Positions 1-7,218 of a stretch of DNA of 37,182 bases are shown here, piece after piece. The stretch's first letter is position 1; each line of letters starts with the position of its first letter. A program made the position numbers and the translations under genes. The DNA is from Oscillospiraceae bacterium (GTDB taxonomy: Bacteria > Bacillota > Clostridia > Oscillospirales > Acutalibacteraceae), in contig JAISYX010000069.1 in NCBI GenBank assembly GCA_031269595.1, positions 1-37,182 of the forward strand, in the 5' to 3' direction. The notes beneath the pieces are model-generated. The model was not told the origin of the DNA, ran no database searches, and was given only the letters and a program-made list of their open reading frames with translations.

Positions 1-170
1 TCAATTCGGTTAACGACATTGTCTTTTGCTTCCCTTTTCTCATTAATAAGCGTAAGCGTTTTCCTGCTCTTGCTAGGTTGATTAATCTTTAGGTTAACGC
101 TGGTGGGGCGAATTGCATTCGCCCGCAAAGCTACAGCGGTGCACTAAACGACTTTAAAACCATAAAAGCT
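1..170. other. Intergenic sequence at window edge, no gene seen
   Basis: I see no convincing reading frame here. The only structure is a hairpin at 106-124: GGGCGAAT, loop TGC, ATTCGCCC. It resembles one arm of the GTAGGGG-type palindromic elements found elsewhere in the window. The gene that may lie before this point is outside the window. Confidence 0.5.
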
Positions 171-342
171 GCGTCATTGCGAGCACGCAGCCGAACTATG
201 ATAAACACCAAGTGCGGTGTGCGAAGCAATCCAGCGGTAAAAGGTTTCCACGTTGTTATTTAGCTTCTGGCCTTGTCCACTGGATTGCTTCGCACTTGTA
301 ACTACAGGGTACACTCAAGCGTAGCGGTGCTCGCAATGACGC
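171..342. repeat. Nested palindromic intergenic element
   Basis: The outer arms are a perfect 16-bp inverted repeat: GCGTCATTGCGAGCAC at 171-186 and its complement at 327-342. A second perfect 16-bp pair lies inside: GTGCGAAGCAATCCAG at 219-234 and its complement at 280-295. The whole element can fold as one long two-tier hairpin. It contains no ORF. Short GTCATTGCGAG...GCAATCC palindromes are common non-coding repeats in bacterial genomes, so this is probably a MITE- or REP-like sequence rather than a gene. Confidence 0.8.
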
Positions 343-407
343 ACATAAGCGTGGCGATAGTAACATAAACTGAGCACGCACAAGGATGGCTTTTAACTAT
401 ATTAATC

Positions 408-454
408 AAAATTTGCGCAGCAAATTCACATTTAATTACGAATTACGAATTACG
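408..454. repeat. 17-bp palindrome followed by AATTACG heptamers
   Basis: AATTTGC-GCA-GCAAATT (410-426) is a perfect palindrome with a 3-nt centre. Seven bases later AATTACG is repeated three times in tandem (434-454). The same palindrome-plus-heptamer arrangement recurs near 3.9, 8.4, 10.9 and 11.2 kb. It lies just before the RBS of the next gene. Confidence 0.8.
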
Positions 455-478
455 CATTAAAAAACGAGGACTATGCAC

Positions 479-2098
479 ATGAACTCCACCCAATCCGCAT
501 TCCTTGGCCTGCTTGCCTCTGCCTTAAGCGGCGAAAAGGCCGCCATTCCAGAAGATGTTGAGTTTACAGCTCTGTGCGGGCTTGCCCAAATGCACGGGGC
601 TTCTGCGCTTTTGCACTATGGTGTCAAGCGTTCCGGCTTGCCGCAAAATGAGCAGCTGCGCCGCTCTGCGTTGCTTGGCATCTCCCGCCAAACCATGATG
701 CACCATGAGCTTGGGCGGTTTTTGGAGGCCTGCCGGTCTGCGGGGCTTCCCGCTGTGGTGCTTAAGGGCCTTGCCATTGCTATGCTTTATCCCGCCCCTG
801 AGCTACGCTCCTCAGGTGATGCAGATATACTTATAAACATCGAAGATTTACCTAAAATCAGTGAAATCTTATCGAAATTAGGAGGAGAGATAGACTCAAA
901 TTTAAGCGAGGCTGATTGCGTTCACGCCAATTTGAATGCCCTGCACTTGGAGCTTCACACCCGCATTGCGGCGCAGGGCTTCCCACAGGCGGAGCTGCTG
1001 CGTGGCGAGAGCACGGTGCAGCTTGAGGCGTGCGGCCTGCGCTTTACTGCCCCTGAGCCCACGGCTCACATGGTCTATTTAATCTGCCATTTGGCGGAGC
1101 ACATGGCGGGCACAGGCTTTGGCATACGCCAGCTAATGGATATAGCCATATTTGCCAGTCATTACTATGATGAGCTTGACTGGGATGCTTTTAACAAGCA
1201 AATGCGCCATGCTTCGCTGGAGGGCTTCTCTGCCGTGCTTTTCAGCCTGAGTGTCCGTTACTTCGGAGCAGACAAAAGATTGTTACAGGGCGATTCTGAG
1301 CCCAATGAGCGCATTGCTGATTCTCTCCTTGAGGACATACTCACGGGAGGACTTTACGGCCGAGCCACAGCCGAGCGGGCGGCCTCCTATTCCCTGAGCA
1401 AAAGGGCGGCGGAGGGGCGTAAGGCCTCTGTCTGGCGCAGCCTCTTCCCCAGCGGGGAGAGCCTCATGCGCCGCTATCCATTCGCACGCAGGCGCAAGCT
1501 GCTTCTGCCTCTGGCATGGCTTAAAAGGCTCACAGAGTTCCTTAAAAGCTCCTCCGCAAGCCCCCTTGAAATGGCGGGCAAAACCGTGGAAATCTCCCGC
1601 AGCCGTGTGCAGCTTATGCGCGGCATGGGTATGCTTGGGGGCACAAGGGCGAAGCTCCTGCGGCTGGAGAGGCTCATGCCCATGATAATGGCCGCTTTAG
1701 AGGAGGGCACGCAGGCAAAGCTGCCAATCTTTGGGGGGAGTATGCAGCCATTTTTAAAGAGTGGGCGGGACTATGTCCTGCTGGAAAAGCCCGCAACGCC
1801 CCTAAAAAAAGGGGATGTAGTGCTCTATCACCGTGAAAACGGAGCGTATATACTACATAGAATATTACAAATCGACAAAAAAAATATGCTTTACATATGC
1901 GGGGATGCACAGGGCTTTTTGGAAGGGCCTATTAAGCCCAAGCAGATAATCGCAAGGGCGGTAAGCTTTGAAATAAAGGGCAAGAGCCACGGCTTAAAGC
2001 ACCCAAAATGCTTATTTTATGCGGGCTTTTGGCGATGGTGCTACCCCTTTAGGTGGCTGGCGGCTAAGGCGGGGGCAAATAAAAAAATTAAGGGCTGA
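479..2098 (+). CDS. Nucleotidyltransferase-S24/S26 peptidase fusion protein
   Basis: This 539-aa protein has two parts. Residues ~1-270 look like the NTP_transf_5 nucleotidyltransferase family: VVLKGLAIAML, then R-S-S-GDADILI with the acidic pair expected to bind metal. Residues ~410-510 look like an S24/S26 peptidase: G-G-S-M-Q-P with the candidate nucleophile Ser421, then ILHRI with His460 where bacterial type I signal peptidases have Lys. That Ser/His pattern is the ER/SipW type. No membrane segment flanks the peptidase. ATG 479 is preferred over ATG 473 because GAGGA (466-470) is 8 nt from 479 and only 2 nt from 473. The stop lies 3 nt before the ABC exporter, so the two are probably coupled. 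In Firmicutes such NTase and S24/S26 proteins often accompany exporters in RiPP clusters; the substrate here is unknown. Confidence 0.75.
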   Translation: MNSTQSAFLGLLASALSGEKAAIPEDVEFTALCGLAQMHGASALLHYGVKRSGLPQNEQLRRSALLGISRQTMMHHELGRFLEACRSAGLPAVVLKGLAIAMLYPAPELRSSGDADILINIEDLPKISEILSKLGGEIDSNLSEADCVHANLNALHLELHTRIAAQGFPQAELLRGESTVQLEACGLRFTAPEPTAHMVYLICHLAEHMAGTGFGIRQLMDIAIFASHYYDELDWDAFNKQMRHASLEGFSAVLFSLSVRYFGADKRLLQGDSEPNERIADSLLEDILTGGLYGRATAERAASYSLSKRAAEGRKASVWRSLFPSGESLMRRYPFARRRKLLLPLAWLKRLTEFLKSSSASPLEMAGKTVEISRSRVQLMRGMGMLGGTRAKLLRLERLMPMIMAALEEGTQAKLPIFGGSMQPFLKSGRDYVLLEKPATPLKKGDVVLYHRENGAYILHRILQIDKKNMLYICGDAQGFLEGPIKPKQIIARAVSFEIKGKSHGLKHPKCLFYAGFWRWCYPFRWLAAKAGANKKIKG

Positions 2099-2101
2099 CC
2101 T

Positions 2102-3787
2102 ATGAAAAACATTGAACTAAAAACCGTCTGGAAAGACCTAAAATGGATATTTAAATATGTCAAGAGCTTCCGATTCCCGCTTATTGTAATCATTTTGCTG
2201 GATGCGCTGGGCTCGCTTACCTCTGTTGCCTCAGCAACCATTTCAAAATATTTGATTAATGCAGTTACAGGTGATATACCGCTATCTGCTCTGGGCTGGA
2301 TTATCCCCGTGATTACAGGCAGCTTTGCCGTTAGCCTGATTATCCGCTCTGTCACCTCAAAAATTTCTGTGCGTACCTCCACAAAGCTCAACAATCTAAT
2401 GCGGCAGGATGTCTTTGACCACGCCCTGAGTGCCGATTGGCAGAGCGTCTCGGAGTATCACAGCGGCGATTTGCTCAACCGCATGACAGGGGATGTCTCC
2501 AGCATAGTAAGCACGGTTATGGATACCCTGCCTGGGTTTGTCTCTTTGATTGTAAGGCTGGTTGCTGCCTTTTTTGTCATACTGCGCTTTGATGCAAGCA
2601 TGGGGCTGATAATCCTGCTTATATGCCCTGTAGCCGTTGTTCTGGCGCAATTGGTGGGGCGCAAACTGCGCAAATTTGACACCATGATGCGTGAGCGCAT
2701 GAGCAAAAGCCAGAGCTTTATTCAGGAATCACTGCAAAATATTATGATAATAAAAAGCTTTGGCCTTGAAAACCTGTTTATGGGCAGATTAAAGAAGCAT
2801 CAAAAGGATTTATACGACATAGCCCTTGAAAAGAACAGCTTTGCTGTTAAGCTGCAGGTGCTGTTCTCTGTGCTGTATCAGCTGGCCTCCTATTCGGTTA
2901 TGTTCTGGGGGGCGTACAGGCTTTATAATCACGCCATAACCTTTGGCGATTACACCGCATTTATCTCGCTTGCGGGGCAAATTCAAAGCCCCCTTGTCAT
3001 GCTTATAACCATGCTGCCCTCTGCAATAACCTCCACCTCCTCCGCAGAGAGGCTTATCACTCTGTTTGGCATAAAGCCGGAGGAACCGCCGCCTGAAAAT
3101 GAACAACCTATTAACAATTACTCCATAGAATTAAAACAGGTAAATTTTGCATATAATAAAGGGGAGACTGTGCTCGAGAATGTCTCTCTCCTGCTTCCCA
3201 GCGGCCAGATAACCGCCCTAATAGGCCCCTCAGGGGAGGGGAAGACCACGCTAATTCGCCTGTTTTTGGGGCTTATACAGCCCCAGAGCGGCACTATTTT
3301 AATAGGGGAGACGCTCTCCCCCTCAGGGGCCACAAGGCCGCTGTTTGCCTATGTCCCACAGGGGAACACGCTGTTTTCCGGCAGTGTGAGGGAAAATCTG
3401 CTGCTGGGCAGTCCAGACGCCGAAGAGAGCGAGCTGCGCAAGGCCTTAAAACAGGCCTGTGCGCTGGAGTTTGTTGAAAAGCTCCCACAGGGCATGGATA
3501 CCAATCTGGGGGAGAAGGGGCTTGGGCTCTCAGAGGGGCAGGCGCAAAGAATAGCCATAGCCCGTGCTCTGCTGCGCAAAGCTCCCTTTGTGCTGCTGGA
3601 TGAGGCCACCTCCGCACTGGATATGGAGACAGAGCAGAGGATTTTGGCAAACATTCAAGCAGAGCTTAAGTCCAGAACCTGCATAGTTATAACCCACAGG
3701 GTAACAGCCTTTGACCTGTGCCACAAAATTTACAGAATCAAGGGCAAATCGGCAAGTCTGGTAAAGGGTGAGGGTGCTGTGGGTTAA
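2102..3787 (+). CDS. ABC exporter, fused permease and ATPase
   Basis: This 561-aa half-transporter has an N-terminal six-helix type-1 exporter domain (~20-310) and a C-terminal ATPase. The ATPase shows Walker A GPSGEGKTT (~374-382), signature LSEGQAQR (~475), Walker B FVLLDEATSALD (~496-507) and the switch His in THR (~532). It lacks the N-terminal C39 peptidase domain of bacteriocin exporters, so any leader cleavage would have to come from elsewhere, for example the S24/S26 domain of the upstream protein. It starts 3 nt after the upstream stop with only a weak RBS, which argues for translational coupling. It probably acts as a homodimer in the membrane. The cargo (peptide, lipid or drug) cannot be read from the sequence. 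Confidence 0.88.
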   Translation: MKNIELKTVWKDLKWIFKYVKSFRFPLIVIILLDALGSLTSVASATISKYLINAVTGDIPLSALGWIIPVITGSFAVSLIIRSVTSKISVRTSTKLNNLMRQDVFDHALSADWQSVSEYHSGDLLNRMTGDVSSIVSTVMDTLPGFVSLIVRLVAAFFVILRFDASMGLIILLICPVAVVLAQLVGRKLRKFDTMMRERMSKSQSFIQESLQNIMIIKSFGLENLFMGRLKKHQKDLYDIALEKNSFAVKLQVLFSVLYQLASYSVMFWGAYRLYNHAITFGDYTAFISLAGQIQSPLVMLITMLPSAITSTSSAERLITLFGIKPEEPPPENEQPINNYSIELKQVNFAYNKGETVLENVSLLLPSGQITALIGPSGEGKTTLIRLFLGLIQPQSGTILIGETLSPSGATRPLFAYVPQGNTLFSGSVRENLLLGSPDAEESELRKALKQACALEFVEKLPQGMDTNLGEKGLGLSEGQAQRIAIARALLRKAPFVLLDEATSALDMETEQRILANIQAELKSRTCIVITHRVTAFDLCHKIYRIKGKSASLVKGEGAVG

Positions 3788-3839
3788 TGTATAGTGTATA
3801 ATTTATAATTAATAATGCATTATCTAAGCCTTAGGATTT

Positions 3840-3918
3840 GTAGGGAACGATGTCCGCATCGTCCCGTGAATACCTGCGAGTTTCGGGAAAACGGTACGAT
3901 GTAGACATCGTCCCCTAC
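3840..3918. repeat. GTAGGG...CCCTAC palindromic element, copy 1
   Basis: This 79-bp element is flanked by GTAGGG and CCCCTAC, with inner arms around GATGTCCGCATCGTCCCG and its imperfect complement. A second copy at 32669-32747 differs at about four positions. It carries no ORF and lies downstream of the ABC exporter, where it could also act as a terminator-like hairpin. Confidence 0.85.
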
Positions 3919-3934
3919 AAGCTACTTTAATCAA

Positions 3935-3974
3935 AATTTGCGCAGCAAATTAGCTATAACTCTTCACTTTTCAC
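3935..3974. repeat. 17-bp palindrome plus two TYTTCAC heptamers
   Basis: AATTTGC-GCA-GCAAATT at 3935-3951 is followed after 9 nt by TCTTCAC and TTTTCAC (3961-3974). This is the same composite as at 408-454 but with a different heptamer. Confidence 0.7.
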
Positions 3975-4020
3975 CGTTTAAAAATCTGCTATGGGATTAT
4001 GCCGGAAGGAAGTAGTTAGC

Positions 4021-4263
4021 ATGAGCTACTGTGGATACAAAGACATTATAAGCAATAAATTAATTGAAATAGCAGGTATCGATTTTTTTTCTGATATGGC
4101 ATCAATAGGTTTACTTAACGACGAATGTGCAAATTTGGTTTTGACAACTCTTCTTGGGTATGCCTGTAAAGCATCAAATTACTATCCAATATCAATTGCA
4201 AGAAGTCTCATTAACAAAATCCCAAAACCCCTCTTAGAAAAAAACTTTACACTATTGCTGTGA
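4021..4263 (+). CDS. Small AT-rich protein of unknown function, N-terminal frame
   Basis: This 80-aa frame is not a family I recognise. ATG 4021 is preferred over ATG 3991 because GGAAGGA (4004-4010) lies 10 nt upstream of it, while nothing like an RBS precedes 3991. The sequence is much richer in A/T than its neighbours, suggesting separate origin. Near the end the reading frame crosses A AAA AAC (4239-4245), a textbook -1 slippery heptamer in the correct phase (codons GAA AAA AAC). A -1 shift there yields a smooth 138-aa protein ending at 4436, while the zero frame stops 18 bases later. The gene may be intact with frameshifting, broken by loss of one A from an eight-A run, or affected by a homopolymer sequencing error. 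Confidence 0.6.
   Translation: MSYCGYKDIISNKLIEIAGIDFFSDMASIGLLNDECANLVLTTLLGYACKASNYYPISIARSLINKIPKPLLEKNFTLLL
4239..4245 (+). promoter_or_regulatory. Possible -1 frameshift slippery site A AAA AAC
   Basis: The zero-frame codons are GAA AAA AAC. After a -1 slip the next codon is CTT at 4245, and the frame stays open to the stop at 4434-4436. No strong downstream hairpin or pseudoknot is obvious by eye, which weakens the programmed-frameshift reading. Confidence 0.35.
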
Positions 4264-4436
4264 GCAGCATAGATGTTGAAGATGATTGGGAGTATAGACG
4301 ATTGGTGGAATTAGTAGAAGAATGCATGCCTCAAGCTTTAAAAATCTTTATTGCTTTAGGATATAAGTCAAAAAACGATGAGATTCGTGAGGCGGCAATT
4401 GAGTTTAAGAATAAACACAAATTTGCCGACCAATAG
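4260..4436 (+). CDS. C-terminal frame of the small unknown protein
   Basis: As a separate gene this would be a 58-aa protein starting at GTG 4260, overlapping the previous stop as GTGA, a layout typical of coupled genes. As a -1 continuation it adds 63 residues after the slippery site. The encoded segment is charged and helical-looking, with many Glu and Lys residues, and has no signal peptide or known motif. I favour the view that it is the second half of one ancestral protein. The local Lys/Glu-rich, A/T-rich codon use matches the first half and differs from the flanking genes. Function unknown. Confidence 0.5.
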   Translation: MSSIDVEDDWEYRRLVELVEECMPQALKIFIALGYKSKNDEIREAAIEFKNKHKFADQ

Positions 4437-4504
4437 CTATTAACTGAGAAAATCTAGCTTTCAACAGCTTAAAAAATAAATTTTACATTTTATTCATATA
4501 CCCC

Positions 4505-4533
4505 TTGCTTTAAACGGGGGTTTATGATATAAT
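4505..4533 (+). promoter_or_regulatory. Sigma-A promoter of the L,D-transpeptidase gene
   Basis: TTGCTT (4505-4510), 17 nt, TATAAT (4528-4533). It lies about 30 nt upstream of the GTG start, so the leader is very short. Confidence 0.75.
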
Positions 4534-4566
4534 ATTGTCATTGAGATATTTATTTAAAAAGAATGG

Positions 4567-5967
4567 GTGTTTTGTGTGAAAAATTTATCGAATAGTTTTA
4601 AAAAATCAATCAAAAGGGCAAAGGCAATTCTGGGTGCAGTGGGCAGACAGCTCAAAAAGCATATGGAGTGGCTCTATGGCAACTCAAAGGGCAAAAAAAT
4701 AGCAGCAGGAGCAACTGCTGTAATCGTGGTTAGCATAGCTGTGCTTGCGTGTATGCTCTCATTTTCTAACTTTGCCATACCCGTTAGTGCTCCTGTAGGA
4801 GTTATTGACGGTGAACATAAGGTAGCAGAGCCGGATGATTTTGATGTATCTACTGAGGAAGTTGAAATAACAGAGGAGTCAGACATTGCTGCTGCTCCAG
4901 AACCAGGTGAGGCAGAGAGCTCGCAGGCCTCAGCTCCGGAAGCAGAGGGAGAGCAGTCCTTACAAAGTGAGCCTCTTACAGGAATCTCCTCAATTAAGAA
5001 CAGCTATTCTGTTTACAAGGATAAAAGCGTAAAGGTGGGTGTGGTTTACACCCCTACCTATGCCGCAAACAAAAGGCTGAACTGGAGCAGCTCCAACACG
5101 GATGTTGCAGCAGTGGATTCAAACGGCCTAGTTACGGGCAAGGCTGAGGGTACATGCACAGTCAAGGCGGTTTCTGCAACCAATTCCGCATTGTGGATAA
5201 GCGTTTCTATAACAGTTAGCAAAGCCCCTGTTGCTGCGGATTCTGTCTATGCTATAAAGGTTTACAAGGGCAGCCAGTCGGTGTGTGTATATAAAAAGGA
5301 TGACAGCGGCAAATACACTGTGCTTGTTAAGGCCATGACCTGCTCAACGGGCACAGGCAAGGGAGAAACTCCCAATGCCAACTTTAGAATTTTAAGAAAA
5401 TACCGCTGGAAGGAGCTTATGGGTCCTTCTTGGGAGCAGTATTGCTCTGCAATAAGCGATAGCTTCCTCTTCCACTCTATACCCTATAACAGGCAGAACG
5501 ACCCCTCCTCAATGTCCATGGGCGGCTACCGCTCGCTGGGCAGAAGAGCCTCACACGGGTGCATACGTCTGGCATGCAGAGACGCTAAATGGATTTACGA
5601 CAATGCGCCTATAGGCACTCCTGTGGAGATAGTTTCAGGCTCAGGGCCAAAGGGGAGCATAGTGCCCCTTAGCTCAGATTCCTACTACTCCGGCTGGGAC
5701 CCAACGGACCCAAGCCCCAACAATCCATATAACAAGAACCCGCCAAAGGCCACCACAACAACGGTTAAAACAACTACCACAACAATACAAAAAACTGCTG
5801 CAACTACAGTTAAAACCACAACTAAGGAAACAACAAAGGCAACAGAAAAGCCCACAACAAAGCCGACAACGCAGGTAGAAGAGACCAAAACTACCACCAA
5901 GCCAACTACAACCACAACAAAGCCAACAACCACAGTACCCAAAACCACTACAATAGATGACGAATAA
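4567..5967 (+). CDS. L,D-transpeptidase (YkuD) with Ig-like domain and Thr-rich tail
   Basis: This 466-aa protein has a basic N-terminus and one membrane segment (~46-66), then an acidic Ser/Glu linker. A Big_2 Ig-like domain follows (~138-218; SSSNTDVAAVDSNGLVTGKA-like), then a YkuD catalytic domain (~225-375). SHGCIRLA places the nucleophile at Cys332, with a second His in LFHSIPYN. YkuD enzymes form 3-3 cross-links in peptidoglycan or attach proteins to it. From ~394 to the end the protein is a Thr/Lys/Pro-rich tail, likely an extended wall-spanning or glycosylated region. GTG 4567 is in frame with GTG 4576; the latter sits 6 nt after GGGTG and may be the true start. It is followed after 12 nt by the GNAT gene, so the two are probably cotranscribed. 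Confidence 0.88.
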   Translation: MFCVKNLSNSFKKSIKRAKAILGAVGRQLKKHMEWLYGNSKGKKIAAGATAVIVVSIAVLACMLSFSNFAIPVSAPVGVIDGEHKVAEPDDFDVSTEEVEITEESDIAAAPEPGEAESSQASAPEAEGEQSLQSEPLTGISSIKNSYSVYKDKSVKVGVVYTPTYAANKRLNWSSSNTDVAAVDSNGLVTGKAEGTCTVKAVSATNSALWISVSITVSKAPVAADSVYAIKVYKGSQSVCVYKKDDSGKYTVLVKAMTCSTGTGKGETPNANFRILRKYRWKELMGPSWEQYCSAISDSFLFHSIPYNRQNDPSSMSMGGYRSLGRRASHGCIRLACRDAKWIYDNAPIGTPVEIVSGSGPKGSIVPLSSDSYYSGWDPTDPSPNNPYNKNPPKATTTTVKTTTTTIQKTAATTVKTTTKETTKATEKPTTKPTTQVEETKTTTKPTTTTTKPTTTVPKTTTIDDE

Positions 5968-5979
5968 GGTAAAAAGCTT

Positions 5980-6870
5980 ATGCAGTTAAAAACCTATACA
6001 GAGGATATGCTGCCTGCTGTGCAAGCCCATTATGATGAGTGCTTTAATGCTCTGGGCTGGGGCTATGAGCCTAATGGGCGGCACGCTGACACTCTTAATG
6101 TGCCCAAGGTTTACCAAAAGGATGGCGGCGAGTTCTGGTGTCTGTTTGACGGCGCAGAGCTGGTTGGTGCAGTGGGCTTGCGTCCCCTTGATGAGAGGGG
6201 CTCAGCCGAGCTTAAAAGGTTATATATAAAGCCCTCCCGTCAAGGGGAGGGCTTTGGCAAAATATTGTTTAACACAGCCATAGAGTTTGCAAAAACAGCG
6301 GGCTTTGCCAAGGTTTATGCCGACACCCGCCGTGAGTGCGCCGCCTCCAGGCATATGATGGAGGCCTGCGGCTTTAAGGAGATACACAGATACAACGACA
6401 ATGCCTATGCGGAGCTGTTTTTTGAGCTGCACTTAAAGGGCGGTATACAAATCATACCCGCCGCACAGGAGCATTTAAACGCCGTTTACGCCTTGGTGTG
6501 CGAGTTGGAGGAGCACACTCTGCCCCGTGAGGAGTTTGAGCTTGTGTACAGCAAAAATCTGCTTAAGCCCGATATTTTTTACCTGCTGGCTATTGCTGAG
6601 GGTGTGCCCGTGGGCTTTGGAACACTGCATGTACAGAGCCTGCTGCATCATTACGGCGGCGTGGCGGAAATTCATGAGCTGGTGGTAGCAAAGGAGCATC
6701 AGGGCAGAGGAATAGGAAGCCGCTTGTGGCAGAGCCTGAGGGAAATCGCAGTGCAAAAGAACTGCAACCTGCTGGAGGTTTGCTGTAACCGCAGCCGTGT
6801 GCAAAGCCATCCCTTTTATGAGGCTCAGGCTATGCAGTGCAGTCACTTTAAATTTACATATTATTTGTAG
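5980..6870 (+). CDS. Tandem GNAT N-acetyltransferase, two domains
   Basis: This 296-aa protein is two GNAT folds in one chain. Domain 1 (~1-150) has the acetyl-CoA loop SRQGEGFGKILF preceded by ELKRLYIKP, then an ACGF strand typical of the family. Domain 2 (~155-296) has HELVVAKEHQGRGIGSRLW, a canonical R/Q-x-x-G-x-G/A motif of the PhnO/AAC-like type. Both loops look intact, so both domains could be active, though paired GNATs often keep only one working site. The acceptor is not predictable from the sequence. It sits 12 nt behind the L,D-transpeptidase with no promoter in the gap. No terminator is visible after the stop. Confidence 0.85.
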   Translation: MQLKTYTEDMLPAVQAHYDECFNALGWGYEPNGRHADTLNVPKVYQKDGGEFWCLFDGAELVGAVGLRPLDERGSAELKRLYIKPSRQGEGFGKILFNTAIEFAKTAGFAKVYADTRRECAASRHMMEACGFKEIHRYNDNAYAELFFELHLKGGIQIIPAAQEHLNAVYALVCELEEHTLPREEFELVYSKNLLKPDIFYLLAIAEGVPVGFGTLHVQSLLHHYGGVAEIHELVVAKEHQGRGIGSRLWQSLREIAVQKNCNLLEVCCNRSRVQSHPFYEAQAMQCSHFKFTYYL

Positions 6871-7013
6871 AAATATCAGTAAAGGGACTGCTGTCATTAC
6901 GTTTCACCTTAAAAATAGCCTGTTTTAAATGGAGTTGTGCGTTTGCTCAGCAAAAATTATAGTGATAAGCCAAAAATCAACAATTTTTTGCAGAAATTTT
7001 TTTAAAAAACTAC
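6871..7013. other. AT-rich intergenic stretch before the orphan promoter
   Basis: No gene is seen. The last ~50 bases contain T6-T7 and A6 runs directly upstream of the -35 box at 7014, which would suit an UP element. Confidence 0.4.
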
Positions 7014-7042
7014 TTGACAAACACGCAGATTAATGTTATATT
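7014..7042 (+). promoter_or_regulatory. Strong orphan sigma-A promoter
   Basis: TTGACA (7014-7019), 17 nt, TATATT (7037-7042), with an A/T-rich upstream region. No gene of ordinary size follows on this strand before the terminator at 7131-7173. Confidence 0.8.
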
Positions 7043-7048
7043 ATTAAA

Positions 7049-7173
7049 CAGAGAGCTAAACGTTATGCGCAATAGACTACAGTGCTCTCAACTAACATAG
7101 TTTTCATCTTAATATATTGTTCCCATCCACAAACCAAACAACCCGCTGTTATTAACAGCGGGTTGTTTGGTTT
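7049..7173 (+). ncRNA. Candidate small RNA of about 125 nt
   Basis: The expected transcript would begin ~7 nt after the -10 box and end in the strong hairpin at 7131-7173. Near its 5' end GAGAGC (7051-7056) can pair with GCTCTC (7084-7089). The only frame is an 11-codon mini-ORF starting at ATG 7065 (MRNRLQCSQLT), with GAGAG 9 nt upstream, so an attenuator leader is also possible. However, the next gene is on the opposite strand, leaving nothing for a leader to control. I do not recognise a known RNA family. Confidence 0.5.
7131..7173 (+). terminator. Perfect 20-bp hairpin terminator
   Basis: The arms at 7131-7150 and 7154-7173 are perfectly complementary with a 3-nt loop (ATT). A GC-rich core (CCCGC/GCGGG) is followed by T-rich TTGTTTGGTTT on the plus strand. 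The minus strand is similarly T-rich, so it may work in both directions. Confidence 0.75.
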
Positions 7174-7218
7174 AGTAAGTTTATCACGTACCGACACATA
7201 TATGATTTTCCATGTTTT

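Noticed and set aside
1..472. Precursor peptide gene upstream of the NTase-peptidase fusion
   Set aside because: No small ORF with an RBS was found; the stretch is palindromes and heptamers.
3991..4020. ATG 3991 as start of the small unknown gene
   Set aside because: No RBS precedes it, while ATG 4021 has GGAAGGA at 10 nt.
5685..5948. Minus-strand ORF opposite the Thr-rich tail
   Set aside because: Its Val-rich product is the mirror of ACN-rich Thr codons; the YkuD gene has promoter, domain and catalytic motif.
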